Assembly: GCF_945859705.1 (NCBI RefSeq)
Contig: NC_079135.1
Coordinates: 120,471,551 to 120,535,550, forward strand
DNA: 64,000 nucleotides
Source: Episyrphus balteatus
Taxonomy: Eukaryota; Arthropoda; Insecta; Diptera; Syrphidae
Reading direction: 5' to 3'
The position numbers were made by a program, and so were the translations under genes. This document shows positions 1 to 12,746 of the stretch, piece by piece (position 1 is the stretch's first letter; every line of letters begins with the position of its first letter). The notes below the pieces were generated by a model. The model had not been told where the DNA came from, made no database searches, and saw only the letters and a program-made list of their open reading frames with translations.

Positions 1-1801
1 TTTTGAGGAAAAATCAACTTATTTTTTTCTTCATCAGAATAAGAAAAATGAATGGTGGTAAAAAAAAAAAAATGCAAAAAAAACACTAGGACGAGTAAAT
101 TTTTACATGTGCTACCAGTTTTGGTGAATTAACGACAAGAATAAAAGTGAAAAACAGTTGTTATTTATAATTTTAGTACAGTAAATAGGATGGTCATTAG
201 TCCCAATCTTCAAAAATGGCTGAATTTTGAAAAGACACCATCACTACACCAAGAAATCCTTTACCACATGAAAAGTTGAGTGGTATTTCTTGTTATTTTT
301 AGATCAACACATTTAATTTTGATGTCCTTGGTGAGTTAAACTATCAGTTTAACATTCTGCGAAAGGAGAAACCATTTTGAGACCAACTTCATTGTTAAAA
401 AAGAAGTGTTAAGGCATGAAAGAAAATAATCTACTACGATAATACAAATAATTAATTTCAAACGTTAAGAATGGTCACAATTATTTGTAAATGCATATTC
501 AAGAAACTTTTCCTTAATTCTCTAGTATTTGTGAACCAGTATTCTGAATTTTCAAGAGAACCACGCCTCCTACCACAAAAAATGCTCTGTAAAATATTAG
601 GAAGAAGTGCAAATTTAGAAAGTACTTGAGTATCTACAATAGAAAACAACCCTGAACCTTGTTGAAAATGTTTGGAAATGGCGAGCCCGTACTGATGAAA
701 TTTGTGATATTCGATTTTAAGAGAAAAATATTTCCTAACCTACCATTTAAAAATTTAGGGAAGAGATTCAGATTGATTGCATAAAAAGATTTAACAATGC
801 AATTCCTGGACAGTTTTGTTATTTTTTTATGAATAAAAACGTCACTATACAAAAAATAAAATAAGTAAAATACATTTTTAAGAAGAACTTGGTTTAAATT
901 CATTTCACCACTTTCACATCATTCTCTATGTGTACCTATTCTGATGAAACAAAAAAATTACTCAGTTTTTCGATGTGAAATGCTTTGCCATAGAGAAACA
1001 AGAAAAATAACCACACGTTTTGAATTATTTTCTTTGCTGATTCTGCTAAAATCTTAAACAATGACTTGACATCAAAAAATTATTATTTTTCCTACACTGT
1101 GAGGAAAAAACGAATACTGAACATTTGAAAAGTTGTGTAGGTACCTATTCTGATGAAAAGGAGTGTACTTAATAGGATGTCTTTGTAAACAACATGAAAA
1201 ATTGAAAAATAAAAAAATTGAATCAACCAAAGAACAAAAGAACCCGTGTTAAGATCGGAGAATTGTCCGATAAAAATATGCAACTATCAATAAATATATA
1301 AAATGCACTACTGGGTTGCACGTACTTGCGCTATGGTTAAAGTTCCATAGATTGTTGAAGTATTTTTTTAGGCATTCATCAAAAAATAATTTTAATTTAT
1401 GTAATTTTATCATGAATTTTATAAGAAATGTAAAAAAGGATTAAAAATTGTTTTTAAAATAAAAAAATATCATTTTATGTAAGTGGTTTTAATTTCCAAT
1501 AAAGTACTAAAATATCAAAAAATTTTACATTAATTTTCAACAGTGAGATAGCCTGTTACTCGTCTTTTGACCCAAGTATTGTAGGATCCCAGTCTCTGAC
1601 AGTTTTAGTTCTCTTTTTTAAATGTTTGTGTTTTTTTTTTTTTTCAAAAATTGAAACAATTTTGATTTAAGGATGTTTTATGATTGTCTGATAGTCAAGC
1701 TGCCCTAAAAATAGGTAAATCCTGTGAAAATTAACTAGAGGCTAATATTGGAGTGTATATAAAAAAACGTACTTGGCAAAATAAGCAAAGTCACTTTCCA
1801 C
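1..1801. other. AT-rich non-coding stretch, no gene seen
   Basis: No convincing exon is seen. The phrase gtacctattctgatgaaa occurs twice, near 935 and 1140, and an inverted relative of part of it sits at the left edge near 30, so this may be old repeat DNA. Around 1310-1345 a short segment (ttgcacgtacttgcgctat) resembles one end of the 1-kb repeat found at 17050 and 41622, suggesting a decayed copy. Confidence 0.4.
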
Positions 1802-2084
1802 TGGGCACGACACGAGGAGGCGGAATCTTTAGCAAAATTGGGAGCAATTTTCCCTTTAATGGGCCCCGAACAGTATTTTTGGAATAGAAAAAATGTTATT
1901 TAAAATAAAAGAAAAAAAAGAAGAGGAGGCCAGGAGAGCACAAGACTGGGCAAAACTACCAAAACTGAGACAGGTCAAAATAATTCTCGGGAACTACAAT
2001 CAAGAACGTTTCAAATACTGTATCAGTCTAAGTAGGAACAACCTTAGGATAATCGCTGGGCTTCTCACAGGCCAATCTTGTTAA
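1802..2084 (+). pseudogene. Decayed non-LTR retrotransposon fragment, RNase H and C-terminal tail
   Basis: Conceptual translation from 1802 gives W-A-R-H-E-E-A-E-S-L-A-K-L-G-A followed by a GPEQYF block. This resembles the end of the RNase H domain of I/Jockey/R1-type non-LTR retrotransposons (a GH..A..LAK.GA region and then a GPEP.F motif). A stop follows near 1904, and the frame shifts to the one starting at 1893. That frame carries LPKLRQVK, then SLSRNNLRIIAGLLTGQ, very like the tail motif LSR..LRI..GLLTGH of these elements. At least one frameshift separates the two parts, and the reverse transcriptase part is missing upstream, so this is a dead fragment. Family assignment rests on motif memory only. 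Confidence 0.65.
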
Positions 2085-2461
2085 ACGCAAAATCATTCAA
2101 AAAAATACTTAGCTAAATCAGTGGTTTTCGTTGATTTTTATTTTATTTTTCCTCAGTGTACCTACGTACAAATGATGTGAATACGTTATATATACATATG
2201 AATAACCGATATATTTTCCTGTAGATCAAGGGGCACGGTAGTGCCCAGCCAAGTTCTCTAGCAACTTTGGCACTACACCCTTATTTACAGGAAACAACTC
2301 AGGCCATTTTCGACCCCCTTCTAACTTCCACACCAAAGATGCTAGAAATTTCAAACTCGCTACATTTATTGAGCTTGTCAAAACCAAACTCCTCACAAAA
2401 TTTCAGCCTTTTACGATGAGTATTTTCTGAGATATAGGGCTTCAAAAATCGCAAAAACCGT

Positions 2462-2491
2462 AACTGACTGACTGACTGACTCACTCACTGA
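2462..2491. repeat. CTGA/CTCA tetranucleotide microsatellite
   Basis: A short run of actgactgactgactgact passes into cactcactgac. It lies inside composite repeat copy 1 and is absent or collapsed at the matching place in copy 2 (near 31930), which only has aactgacagatt. Confidence 0.8.
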
Positions 2492-2844
2492 CAGATCATC
2501 AAAATTATGGAGAACTTCCCGTTAACGTAGAAACTTGAAATTTTACACGGTGATAGGGCTTGTGGTGTATACAAAGGAAAAAATCGAAAATTTGAGATTT
2601 TCAATTCAGGGGGCGTGGCATCCGCCCATTTCCGCTGAATTATCATCAAATATTATAGAGCACTTCTGATTATCGTAGAATCTTGAAATTTGGTAGAATG
2701 GTAGAGATGGTAGTTTATACAAAGGAAAAAATTTCAAGTTTGAGAATTTCAGCCAGGGGGCGTGGCAACCGCCCATTTTCACTGAATTTTCATCAAATAT
2801 AGAGATTTTCAATTCTACAGCCATACCTTGCAAAAAGTAGTGAA

Positions 2845-3190
2845 ATCACAACAAAAACATTACTGTTAAAAAAGGAGCCAAGTTTTCCTATGTTGAAATT
2901 ATGCTGGCACAAAAAGTACTGAGATGTAAAAGTGTACCAAGTTCTAAAGTTTGGGTTCAAATTCGTATCAATAAAATTTTGTTTGTTTACTTGGCAATTT
3001 TTGAAATAACTTTAAAAATCGGTAATTAAAAGAAAAATGGTCAAGAGAACCACCAAAATTTTATTGATACGAATTTGAACCCAAACTTTAGAACTTGGTA
3101 CACTTTTACATCTCAGTACTTTTTGTGCCAGCATAATTTCAACATAGGAAAACTTGGCTCCTTTTTTAACAGTAATGTTTTTGTTGTGAT
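2845..3190. repeat. Inverted repeat with about 137-bp arms
   Basis: The left arm (2845-2981) and right arm (3054-3190) are close to perfect reverse complements, separated by a loop of about 72 bp. The left arm starts atcacaacaaaaacat and the right arm ends atgttttttgttgtgat-like sequence. A single, more diverged arm is present in copy 2 near 33440-33560. If transcribed, this would fold into a long hairpin. Confidence 0.85.
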
Positions 3191-5998
3191 CTAGTTTACT
3201 ATAAAAGATCCACGCTGAGACTTTTTCGTTGCATTTTTTTTTTAAGGTTTGCCAACAAAATACAAAAACCGATCTTCACCTGATTAAAAACTTGCAAGTT
3301 CGTCTCATTTTTTTTATTTGTTAAGTAATCTTTTTATTACGATTGTTCATTATCAATTGAATTTGATGAAAATTTATAAAAGTGATGGTAAATTGTAATA
3401 AAAGGGTTAAAAAAAATAAATAGTTGGCCAATTGCTTTAAAAATCGAAATTTTTTGAGCAAAATTTTAAAATTTATCAATATCAGTTGATAGTAGTTGAC
3501 AATCGTAAAAAGGGTATTAGTGTTGGTAAAATAAGTATTTGAAAAATACAATTAGGTTCGTAAGCCAAAATACTTAAATCAAACACAAATAATTTCAAAA
3601 TACCTAATGCGAACAAAATGTGTGATATAATCTTGAAAAAGTCAATTGAAATCAAAAATTTTTCTGAATGATTGGATGATTACCTAAATGAAAATTGTTA
3701 AATCAAGCAGGATTAATTTTAAGTGACTTCCTACTTAAAAACAATAATTAAATAAAACTCATTCACCATTATTTTTGAAACAAAAACTTTTTTACTTCAA
3801 TTCATTAGAAAAACAAAATTTCGATTTCTAAGATTCGACCCACTTCGTTTTTTGACCCTGTGTTAATATACCTATTGCAATTGCATAAATTTTCTCAAAC
3901 ATAAAATACCAAGAATTTAGTTTCCATTTTTCATATGAAATTCCAATCCATAGAGCTTATTTAGAGAAACCTACACTCAGTTTCAAAAATATTTTAAATC
4001 TAAACCTTTTGCAACATGTTCGTAACTACATAAATGTCAATTTATTAATAAACCCAATGTTTATTTAAATCACCCAATGTTCATATACTTAATTTATAAT
4101 TTTAGTAACATTGCATATACCATAGAATTCTCAATAATTGCTATTTGTAAAAGAAAAGGTCAATATATAAAATATCATATTTTCTACTAAAAATGACTAC
4201 AAAAACCCACTCAACTCTCTTAAGATTCTTATTATACGAGTAAGAATATACATATTCTTACTTTAATGTTTTAAGGTAATATGCCTTAGGGTGTAAAGCA
4301 TCTTGCTTACACACTTTATTGAAGGTATTCAATATTGGGATACAATTTGACCATGTTTTGATTAAACCAAAATAACATACTCGTACCTACTACAAACTAC
4401 ATATACCTACTATATAAAAGGCTTTTTGTGTTTAACAAAAGGTTATTTTCCCAATACAATCGCCCACAGCTTTTGTGTATACATATATTCCATAGAATCC
4501 CTATGACAGAAATTTCATTCCATTTGATACTTCAATTAAGGACAAATGTATGTGATTTCTTCTTTAATTGGTAGTTCTGGGAAAATAGTTACAATCTCAA
4601 CAAGAAGATATGAAGAAGAAAGTGTCCTTATTTAATTATTTTTTATTATTATTATTAATGGTGGTTATTTATATCTTTTGTGTTTGAGAGAAAAATAATA
4701 ACTGCAAGACAAAAACATTGCTACTTTTTACCGAAGAGGTGTCATCAAAACACTCCTTTTTTAATAACATTTTTTTTCACTGTCTAGCTTCGACTTTCTC
4801 AGAAATTCTAATTAATTTATATAGCCGAAGAGAAAGATTTTCTTCTTTAAAAATAATTATGACATGACGGATTTGTTGATACTGATAAAAAAGGATTAAG
4901 TTTTCAATTAAAAAAAAAGTTACACATACGCCAGAGTGACCGGTTAAATTTAAATTCTTAAAAAATGATTAAAAAATATTCTGTTGTTAAGCAAAAAATT
5001 AAATCATTTGACCTTAATAATTTATACAATTGAATTCTCAAAATTGAACATAAATAGGGTGCAAATGCAAACATCTCTGTGCCGGCTCATTTTATTACAA
5101 TTTTATATTATTATATAAACGTTTTCAATTAATTAGAAACCAAACCAATCCTTCTTCTGTTTTTTGATTCCTTGCACACATATTTGGATATTCTATCTTA
5201 AATTGATTCTAGGAAACAAACATACTCAACTCATTCTCATACATGGCTGATGGTTTGAAAATTCAATTATAATAAAAATTTCTAGAAATTTTTTAAATTG
5301 CCAATATTATTTAATACCTTTGGTGAAAGGATGATAAGTTGCCAACAAATGTTGTATGAATTTTTAATGTATCACACGTGGAAGCATGGAAAAATCATAT
5401 TTTCACACTTTTATCGCTAGAAAATAGTAAGAGAAAAGAAAAACAACAACAGCAAATCGTTTGTTATTGGATATAATTTACTTAAACGATTTACAAAGGT
5501 ATTAAACATAAAATGTTCTCTTTGAAACCAGATGCCGACAATTTATTATCAGCAGCAGCTATTTGATTATTTTTACGTGTGATGTAGGAAACTGACAGAA
5601 AGTGTAAAGGCATGATATGTTAGAGAATGTGCAAAAAGAAGTGGCGTAGATTTTAAAGAAAATTATTCTACAGTTATCAATTACCATTAAAATGCACTGA
5701 GAGTTGCTTTGAAAATTGACCATTGTGATGCACTGCTTTTTTCACATGTTTAAGTAATACCTCTGCAGTCTTTTACAAGCGTATGCCAATGATACACCTC
5801 AGGTCAATAAAATAGATTTACTTTATAACCGAAAAAAGAATTTTTTTCTCTTAGAAAAAAGAGTTTTAAGAAAAATATTTCATTGATGCACTTTCAAGAA
5901 GAGTCTTTAAAGTGGAGTATTCATAAGAAAAAAAAAATCGGTTTAAAACTATCAAAATATGAATTAAATAACGAAAAAAATGGGTTTCAAAATTTTTT
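3191..5998. other. AT-rich non-coding stretch
   Basis: I see no exon, RNA gene or bounded element. A short segment near 4918-4945 (acacatacgcca then gtgaccg) recurs near 15068-15095, which hints at an old dispersed repeat. Confidence 0.4.
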
Positions 5999-6190
5999 CT
6001 ATCTGCTTCTATCTCGAGACATAGTCAAATTGAAGCAAAAGGGGTTTGAGGGATTCCTTAGACGGGAAGTTGAATTGTTCTGAAAATCAAAAACAGTAAG
6101 ACTTGCCATATTACCAACATAGAAGAGGTTGTCTTTCTCAAAAATGGCTCTAACTTCGTTTTTGAAATACATATTAGCGTTATACAATGA
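5999..6190. repeat. Diverged fragment related to the 17050/41622 repeat family
   Basis: The order of short blocks here (atctcgagacatag, gattcc, gaagttgaattgttctgaaaat, catattaccaacatagaaga, aaaatggctctaac) parallels a stretch of the 1-kb repeat at 17050 (tttcttcaaact, gattccctagagg, ccatataacggaaatagaaa, aaaacggctctaac). The match is partial and strongly diverged. Confidence 0.4.
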
Positions 6191-6248
6191 AAAAAAAAAC
6201 GTTATTTTGACTGTATCTCTTTTACTTGCCGAGATATATCAATTTTAA

Positions 6249-6737
6249 CCCTTTCGGACCCAGCGTTACTCTCATGTAACATTTTTTTTAAAAATTCGTA
6301 AAAAATATTAAATTAAACAATTTTTTAGGTTTTGATGGCTTTATTGAAAGATAATAATGCCTAGTTACTGGATTATTACAAAAAGTTAGTTTAATATCAT
6401 ACCTTTAATTTTTTTCTATCGAAAAAGGGACTGAAATTCACATTTTTTTTTTTGCAAAAATTTTTTTTTTAAATGTGGTCATAATTTTGAAAAAAGATAT
6501 AAAAAATGTTAATGCAGAAAGTGTTTTGTTATTTACTCAGTTCTCCGACTTTTTTTGGTGGTCATAGGCAGTGCATGTTACTTACATTGAACATGAGAAT
6601 AACACATTAGTTTTGCTATTTATTATTTTGGAAAATAACTTTTTGCTATTCATATTTCTTAGTTGTGATGTTTTTGACCCGATAATACCGAAAAAACATT
6701 TTTTAGTATTGATTTTCATACCTTGGGTTCGAAAGGG
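6249..6737. mobile_element. piggyBac-like MITE, copy 1
   Basis: The element starts CCCTTTCGGACCCA and ends in the near reverse complement TGGGTTCGAAAGGG. It is flanked on both sides by TTAA (6245-6248 and 6738-6741). A TTAA target duplication next to a CCC...GGG terminus is the hallmark of piggyBac-type elements. It is 489 bp with no transposase frame, so it would be non-autonomous. A second copy in opposite orientation lies at 31010-31524. Confidence 0.75.
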
Positions 6738-7066
6738 TTAAGGTAATAATCCAAAGATCAACAAGATTTTTGTCACAAGAACCAAAATTTACTTTTATGA
6801 AAGTTCAAGGTATGCTGCACTCGAATCCAAAGTTAGAAATATTCTATCAGCCTCTGTTTTTTTGAAATATTACCGTTATAAATAAAATGCAGAAAATAAC
6901 TTTTTTCTTTATAATGGTAATATATATAAAAAAGCGGAAGCTAAAAGAATATTTCTGACATCTGATTCGATTTCAGCAACCCTTAAGCCTAAAGGTTACA
7001 CGGTGTAACACTCAAAATATACGCGGGCGGAGACCTATCACGTTTTGTAGAGCTAGTCGCACTGAT

Positions 7067-9697
7067 TACGAAACGGTATTTAAAAAGTCCCTAACACCCC
7101 CAAAATCTGGAGTTAGGGGCAAAAAACGGTTTTTTTTTACCTTCACCCATTGAAAAAAATCTAGCTTCGTCAAATTTCTACCCATTTTCGATTTTTTTAC
7201 AGTTTCTGATAGGAGATAAATATACCTTTTCAACAATGTGTAAAACATGTAACTCGGTTAAACCACCTAGAATTTATAAGCTGTCAAAGTTCAAAAATTC
7301 CATTTTTTTCATCATTTACCCAACTTCGACATCAAATTAAAATATATATTTTTACAAGAACATGCTGTTTTAAAAATATATTCTAAACAAATATTTATTT
7401 CCAAACGAAACGAGGTATTTTTAATGAAAATCAGTTTAAAATTGGCTTAGAAAAAAAATTTTGCGATTTCAACCCAGGTACAGAAATTCGAACTTTTAGG
7501 TATAGAACAAAAATATTGTTTTGGCACGTAGTAGGATAACTTGGGCAACTGGATTTGAGTACGGGTTTTTGTAGAGGAGCTCAATACAAACATTTTTTTC
7601 TTTGGGAGGGGGGTCTATCTCCCCCCGTTTAGGTGGGAGGAGCAGTTTTCTAAACAAAAATTATCAAAACAAAAAAAATTATTAAAAAACAACGGCAATA
7701 CTTACAGTTATAAATGAATCGGTGATTGTTAAAACAACATAAGTAACATTTTTATTTTTTTTCAGGAGAGACAAAAAACTCTGTATTTTTGACGACGCGG
7801 CCGCATTGACAATTTTAGCTTTAAATTCGGTTTAGAGTCCTTTTTGAGAGTTGAAACTAACTAAAAGTTTTAAAAAAATATCTTTATCAAAGAAGATTTA
7901 ACAAAAAATAAATATTTTTTATATGTTGTTTTAACACCCAACGTTTTGTTGGGAGTCAAAACCACTTAACTACTTGCCAATAATGTTGTTTTGACACTCA
8001 TTTTACATCCAAAGTATTAGCAAATTTAATGGAAATGAATAAAAGACCATTATAATTCAGCAATTTTATTAATTTATTAAAAAACAAGAACATTAAACAA
8101 AAAGGCGAAAGTGGACGTTCCTTGGCCAGCAATGAATTTGTTATTTTTTGAAGCAGTTAAGTCTTACTAATATTGTGCAAAAGTTTTATCCTTGTAACGT
8201 AGGTACTTCAAAATAGTATAAAATGCATTTTTGCATTTAACACTTTTTATTGATTGCCTCATTGCATTGATGTAATTTTAATGTTTTTTTGAAGTGAAAA
8301 ATATGATGGTTTGTAATTTTCCCTGAGTTTGAAGACCTTGATCTTGAATATCAAACCAATAGAACCCAAATTAGAAGGCTTTTAAGAAAACAGTTACGTG
8401 TTTTTTTTTTTTAAGTTCGGATTTTCAATTCTTTGCTGGTTTAATCGCTTGAAAACTCTCGAACAAAATCTCGATGTTGATTGCTTAAAAAGTTTATATT
8501 AAGAGGTCTATTGGCATGATATTCAAGATTTTACCTTCATGCTCAGGTAAAATAACAGAGAATGATACTTCATATTCAAAATAAAAATTAAATTCAATAT
8601 GTCCTTCACATATTGCAAGATGCATTAACAATACTAATATTGCAATATCTTACATTATTAATGCAATGCAGTGAAAAGTTCATAGTAAAACTTTTCCTTA
8701 GATATGGTTTTTTCATTTGTAACTGCCGAACGTCCAACTCAGAATTTCCATATTTTAAAAACCTAGAACATTTTGAAAGATGCAATTCCACTCAAATGAC
8801 CACGAACAACTGACAGTAAATCATCGAAAAAAACTGTAAGAAATAACAGTATACTTACTTCGTTTTTCCAGCGTTGAATTTAAAAACAAATTAATATCAA
8901 GTACTTAAGGTGTTTTAATACTCAATTTCAAAATTGGCAGAAGAGATATGTTGTTTTAGCACACAATGCGTATTTTAACCTCGAAATTTTATATGATCCA
9001 AATATCAAATCATGTTGGTTTTACTCTCAACGCTAGTTCTACCCATAAGCAATACAAAACAGTTATAAAAGTGGTTTCAAAAAATTTGTCACTTATGTTG
9101 TTTTAACAATCACCGATTCAAATGATACCATATCCGAAAAGCGAAATTGTACATTTAATTCTAATTTTTAAATCAATACATTATAACAAATAGTTTTTGA
9201 AATAATCGATTTCAAAGTTAAAAATAGGCGAAAAAATTTTTTTTAAAACTCATTTTATACTATTTTTGTCCAGACTGTGAATTTTAATAAAAAAATTACT
9301 CACACAAAAAACTGCCTCAATTGATTCCTTATCGAACAGTGAAAACTATATGTTTCTATGTCTTCTAGTTTTTGAGAAAATTGAAAAATTATTTTACCAG
9401 ATTTTTCTTTTTTCAAAATATTTTATGTTTTTATTTTTCAATTTTCTCAAAAAGTTGGGTAAATGACGAAAAAAATGGAATTTTTGAACTTTGACAGCTT
9501 ATAAATTCTAGGTGGTTTAACCGAGTTACATGTTTTACACATTGTTGAATAGGTATATTTATCTTCTATCAAATACTGTAAAAAAATATCTAAAAATTTG
9601 ACGAAGCTAGATTTTTTTCAATGGGTGAAAAAAAACGTTTTTTTCCCCTAACTCCAGATTTTGGGGTTGTTAGGGACTTTTTAAATACCGTTTCGTA
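7067..9697. mobile_element. Foldback element with about 250-bp terminal inverted repeats
   Basis: The left arm (7067-7326) and right arm (9452-9697) are near-perfect reverse complements. They start with tacgaaacggtatttaaa and share aagtccctaac, cctagaatttataagctgtc and other blocks. The body contains a G/C-run block near 7605-7645 (gggaggggggtctat) that also occurs in the foldback at 61887-63736, so the two are related. Another TIR element (7716-9119) is inserted within it. No transposase frame is seen and no clear target duplication was found. Confidence 0.7.
7716..9119. mobile_element. 1.4-kb TIR element nested in a foldback
   Basis: The left end GAATCGGTGATTGTTAAAAC and the right end GTTTTAACAATCACCGATTC are exact reverse complements, and the match continues inward through aacataagt. 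AAAT lies immediately outside both ends (7712-7715 and 9120-9123), consistent with a short target duplication, although AT-rich flanks make chance likely. Internally the phrase tgttgttttaacac recurs in several variants (near 7924, 7984 and 8951), echoing the terminus. No open frame of useful size is present. Superfamily unknown. Confidence 0.65.
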
Positions 9698-12005
9698 AAA
9701 TCATTTTTTTTGAAAACGAATCAATGTGAATACCCAATTTCATTATAATGGGTATGTCAATTTTTGTTTTAAATATTTTTTGAAAATATTTATTTGCAAA
9801 CATTTTTTTTTAAATGCCTCCAACAATTTCCAAAATAAAAATTAAATTAAAGAACTTCGGTTAGAGATTAAAACTATTTTAAAAGATGTGTTCGCAATTT
9901 TAAAAACAATTTTTAATGCTTTTCTGTATCTCTTTCAAAATAAATGTCGTGATTTGAACTGAAATGAATTTCCTAGGAATTTTTTATAATGGTCTAAGTT
10001 TTGCTATAAAAATTTGTCGTGCGGTTATTGAGCAAAACCTAGAACTAGCATGAATTTTTTTGTTTAAATGACTTTTTGCTATAAATTTGTAGCATTTTAT
10101 GTTCCTTGCATCAATCTGTTCGAATCTTCCTATCACAAGTAGTCTCCCCTCATGCCTATGCGTAAAATCACTTTTCCCTTTTAAATCTTTAAAATTAGTA
10201 AGAGTCCTCCGTATCGCCCAGTATCAAAATTCATCTCTGTTCCCAATTTATCTTTGAAAGCATTGTGTATGACTATTTTTATTTCTACTCCACCTTAATT
10301 GTTACTTCACTACTAAAAGGCAAGGTCCACCACGAAGAGCCCAACTCAATTTGTTTCGATTAAACTTTTTGCTTTCGAAAAAGGTTATGTCGTCGTTGTT
10401 ATTGCTAAACCGACCTCAATAAAGCCTTTGATAAGATCTACCACCAAATAATCTACATAATATTAAACTAATAGCTTTTGGTTTTTACCATTATACAGAT
10501 ACCCATGATGATAGAATTCTTCTGCTGAACTGAATACATAAGGGTTATTTTTTTTTTTTTTTTTTAACAAATGTGCAGTGTCCTATCCAATTTCCGATAT
10601 GGGATGAAATCCAATTTAATATACCTATAAAATTTCATTGTTTACAAATCATGCCTTGCTTGTGACCTATTTTTGTTGTCTACGTCATATTTGCTTTACA
10701 GAATTTTTCTACGCATTTGGTTAAAAATAAATATAAAACTTCCCACTTTTTAGCTACCGATATGAACATGAATCTATAAATGTATGGTACATATAAGTTA
10801 ACAAGAAGTTTCTATCAAATTGACAAAACTATTCATAACTTTTCTCCTCCAATAAATCACACATTTTTGTCTTCCTTATTACAGAGGATCAAAATTCTTA
10901 AAGGGTTTCCTCTGGAAATTGGCAATGAAATTTGAGTTTAATGTAAGGGTTTTTTGAATATTTCAAATTCATAAAGTTTTTATCCATATTTTATTTTAAT
11001 GAATCCTTCAATGTTAAACTTTTTCAAAGTTAGGTACTTAAAAAAAAACTTAAATTTAATTATATTTTCCCATAAACTGCATGTGTGAGTTGACTTATAT
11101 AACTTCTGTTGAATGAGTTGTAGTTGTTTGTAAACTTTCTACTCTTGTAATAAATTTTGTAAAAAAACTAAGCATTTTTTTAAAGATTTTGTACTTATTC
11201 TAAATAAATAATTAAACGCTACAATCTCACGCCTTATACGATACTTCCTTTGAAAAAGATTTACCCACAGTGTTTGACAATAATTTATCTCTCTTCACGA
11301 AACTTTTCTTAAGAAACATTGAAAAAAGTTTTCTTTAAAAAAAAAAAGAAAATAAACTGATAACACTTAAACAGAAAACATTTTAAAAAGTTTTCTTCTT
11401 CTTTCTAAAAAAGAAAAATAGATAGGTTACTGAAGAAGAAGTTAATATATTACTCTAAATGAACTCTTGGAATAGTCAAGTCATTGTCAGTAAATGGTTT
11501 TGAAAAAAAAAAAACAAATCCATTTGTCTTTGAGGTTAAGAAAAATGTAACGATTTTTTTAGGTCCTTATTCAAATCTTTTGCGTGTTTAAAAAAGTCAG
11601 TGATTTCGAAGACAAAGTTTAAAGTTCATGATTTACGAGGGTTATGCGATTTTGTTTTCTGTTTTTTTTTTTTTTTTTTTATTTTGCCTTTAATTTATTT
11701 ACATGTCTTTCTTTAGCAAGGACAAAAATCCTTGTGTCTCCTTTGTATATATGCAATGTCGTGCACGAGTATGTTGTTCGAGGTGAAAAAGGCGAAGGTT
11801 TTCCCATTCAGAGAGAGAGAAATAAATTGAACAAAGTTTTAAATGAAAAATGGAGAAGCCGAACAAAAAAAAAAATTGATATCACTGATTTCTCTGAATA
11901 TAAATGTAATTTAGTGTGTGTATGTTTTTGTTTTTTTTTTTTTTAACTTTGCAAACTTTTGTGTCCCCATTTGATGAGAAATTCATTTAATTTGTTTTAT
12001 AATAG
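9698..12005. other. AT-rich non-coding stretch
   Basis: No exon, RNA gene or bounded repeat is recognised. The stretch 11644-11946 is open for 100 codons on the + strand, but it starts and ends in poly-T (poly-Phe) and shows no domain. It lies just upstream of the possible exon at 12006 and could be intron sequence with a pyrimidine tract. Confidence 0.4.
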
Positions 12006-12089
12006 GTTTCCAGAGAACGACTACTGCGTTATCGGTCCCATGTGCGGTTGTTCAATGGTGCAGTAGAGGATTCTGACGAAAATGTTTGA
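12006..12089 (+). CDS. Possible 3'-terminal exon of an unidentified gene
   Basis: After an acceptor-like ttttataatag the frame starting at 12006 reads VSRERLLRYRSHVRLFNGAV, then EDSDENV and stops at 12087-12089. An alternative acceptor at 12012-12013 would remove two residues. The 84 bp are clearly richer in G/C than the flanks, the peptide has protein-like composition (Arg-rich, then acidic), and overlapping AATAAA signals follow at 12196-12205. I do not recognise the protein, and no upstream exon was found in the first 12 kb. It could instead be a chance G/C-rich patch. The exon start is the least certain part. Confidence 0.4.
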   Translation, partial: VSRERLLRYRSHVRLFNGAVEDSDENV

Positions 12090-12195
12090 GAGATGACGCG
12101 ATTTAGGAAGGCATTTTAGGTTGATATTCAATTGGGTTGTATTTTACTTGTAACATTGTTAAATTCTAAAGCGCAAACATGCTTAAAAGTCTCGA

Positions 12196-12205
12196 AATAA
12201 ATAAA
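12196..12205 (+). terminator. Poly(A) signal, two overlapping AATAAA
   Basis: The sequence aataaataaa lies about 107 bases after the stop of the possible terminal exon. AATAAA is frequent by chance in DNA this AT-rich, so its value depends on the exon being real. Confidence 0.35.
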
Positions 12206-12746
12206 ATTCAAGTTTCTATCATTATTTTAAACCAACGCGTCAACATTTCACAATGTTTCCATACAAAATATCGATAAAAAATTACAAATACGTAGCTTAA
12301 GAGTGTTTTACTAAAAATTCTAAAAGTTGATAGAAAGCTGGCATATTAAACTCTTGAAGATATTCTCAAACCACTCTAGCATGCATTATCGTGCACCAGA
12401 CTAAACTGTGGACCAAATCTAGGAGTGATTGGAACCGCATGCTGTTCGAGGACGAGGATATCAGTCAAGTATCTTTGATTGCTTAACGTAGGTTTAGGAG
12501 AGCTCACTAACTCCGTATGTGTTGTAAAGCAGATTTTACTCTATAAAAAAATCTCTCAAAGTCTTCCACATAAACATTTTATTCCATACCTTGAATTTAA
12601 TTAAGATCACTCCTGTATCATTTGAGGACATAACCATGATACTGTGATATAAAGTAATAATAGGACTTTTCTTTTAAATAAACCATAGTGCGTTTAATTT
12701 GAGTAGGAGTATATGTTAAGGAATGTAGGAATTGTAAAAAAAAAAT

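Larger units (their letters stand above)
2229..3190. repeat. Composite repeat, copy 1
   Basis: This is one copy of a dispersed repeat that recurs at 31717-33560 and in part at 58610-58990. In order it holds a conserved 5' block (cccagccaagtt, actttggc..tacaccctta), a CTGA/CTCA tetranucleotide run near 2465-2490, and at least two units of about 145 bp. Each unit contains gggggcgtgg and gcccattt, followed by an inverted repeat. Short open frames across it are repeat artefacts. No transposase is seen and I cannot assign a superfamily. Confidence 0.7.

Noticed and set aside
11644..11946. 100-codon + strand open frame
   Set aside because: Begins and ends in poly-T; no recognisable domain; likely intron or flank.
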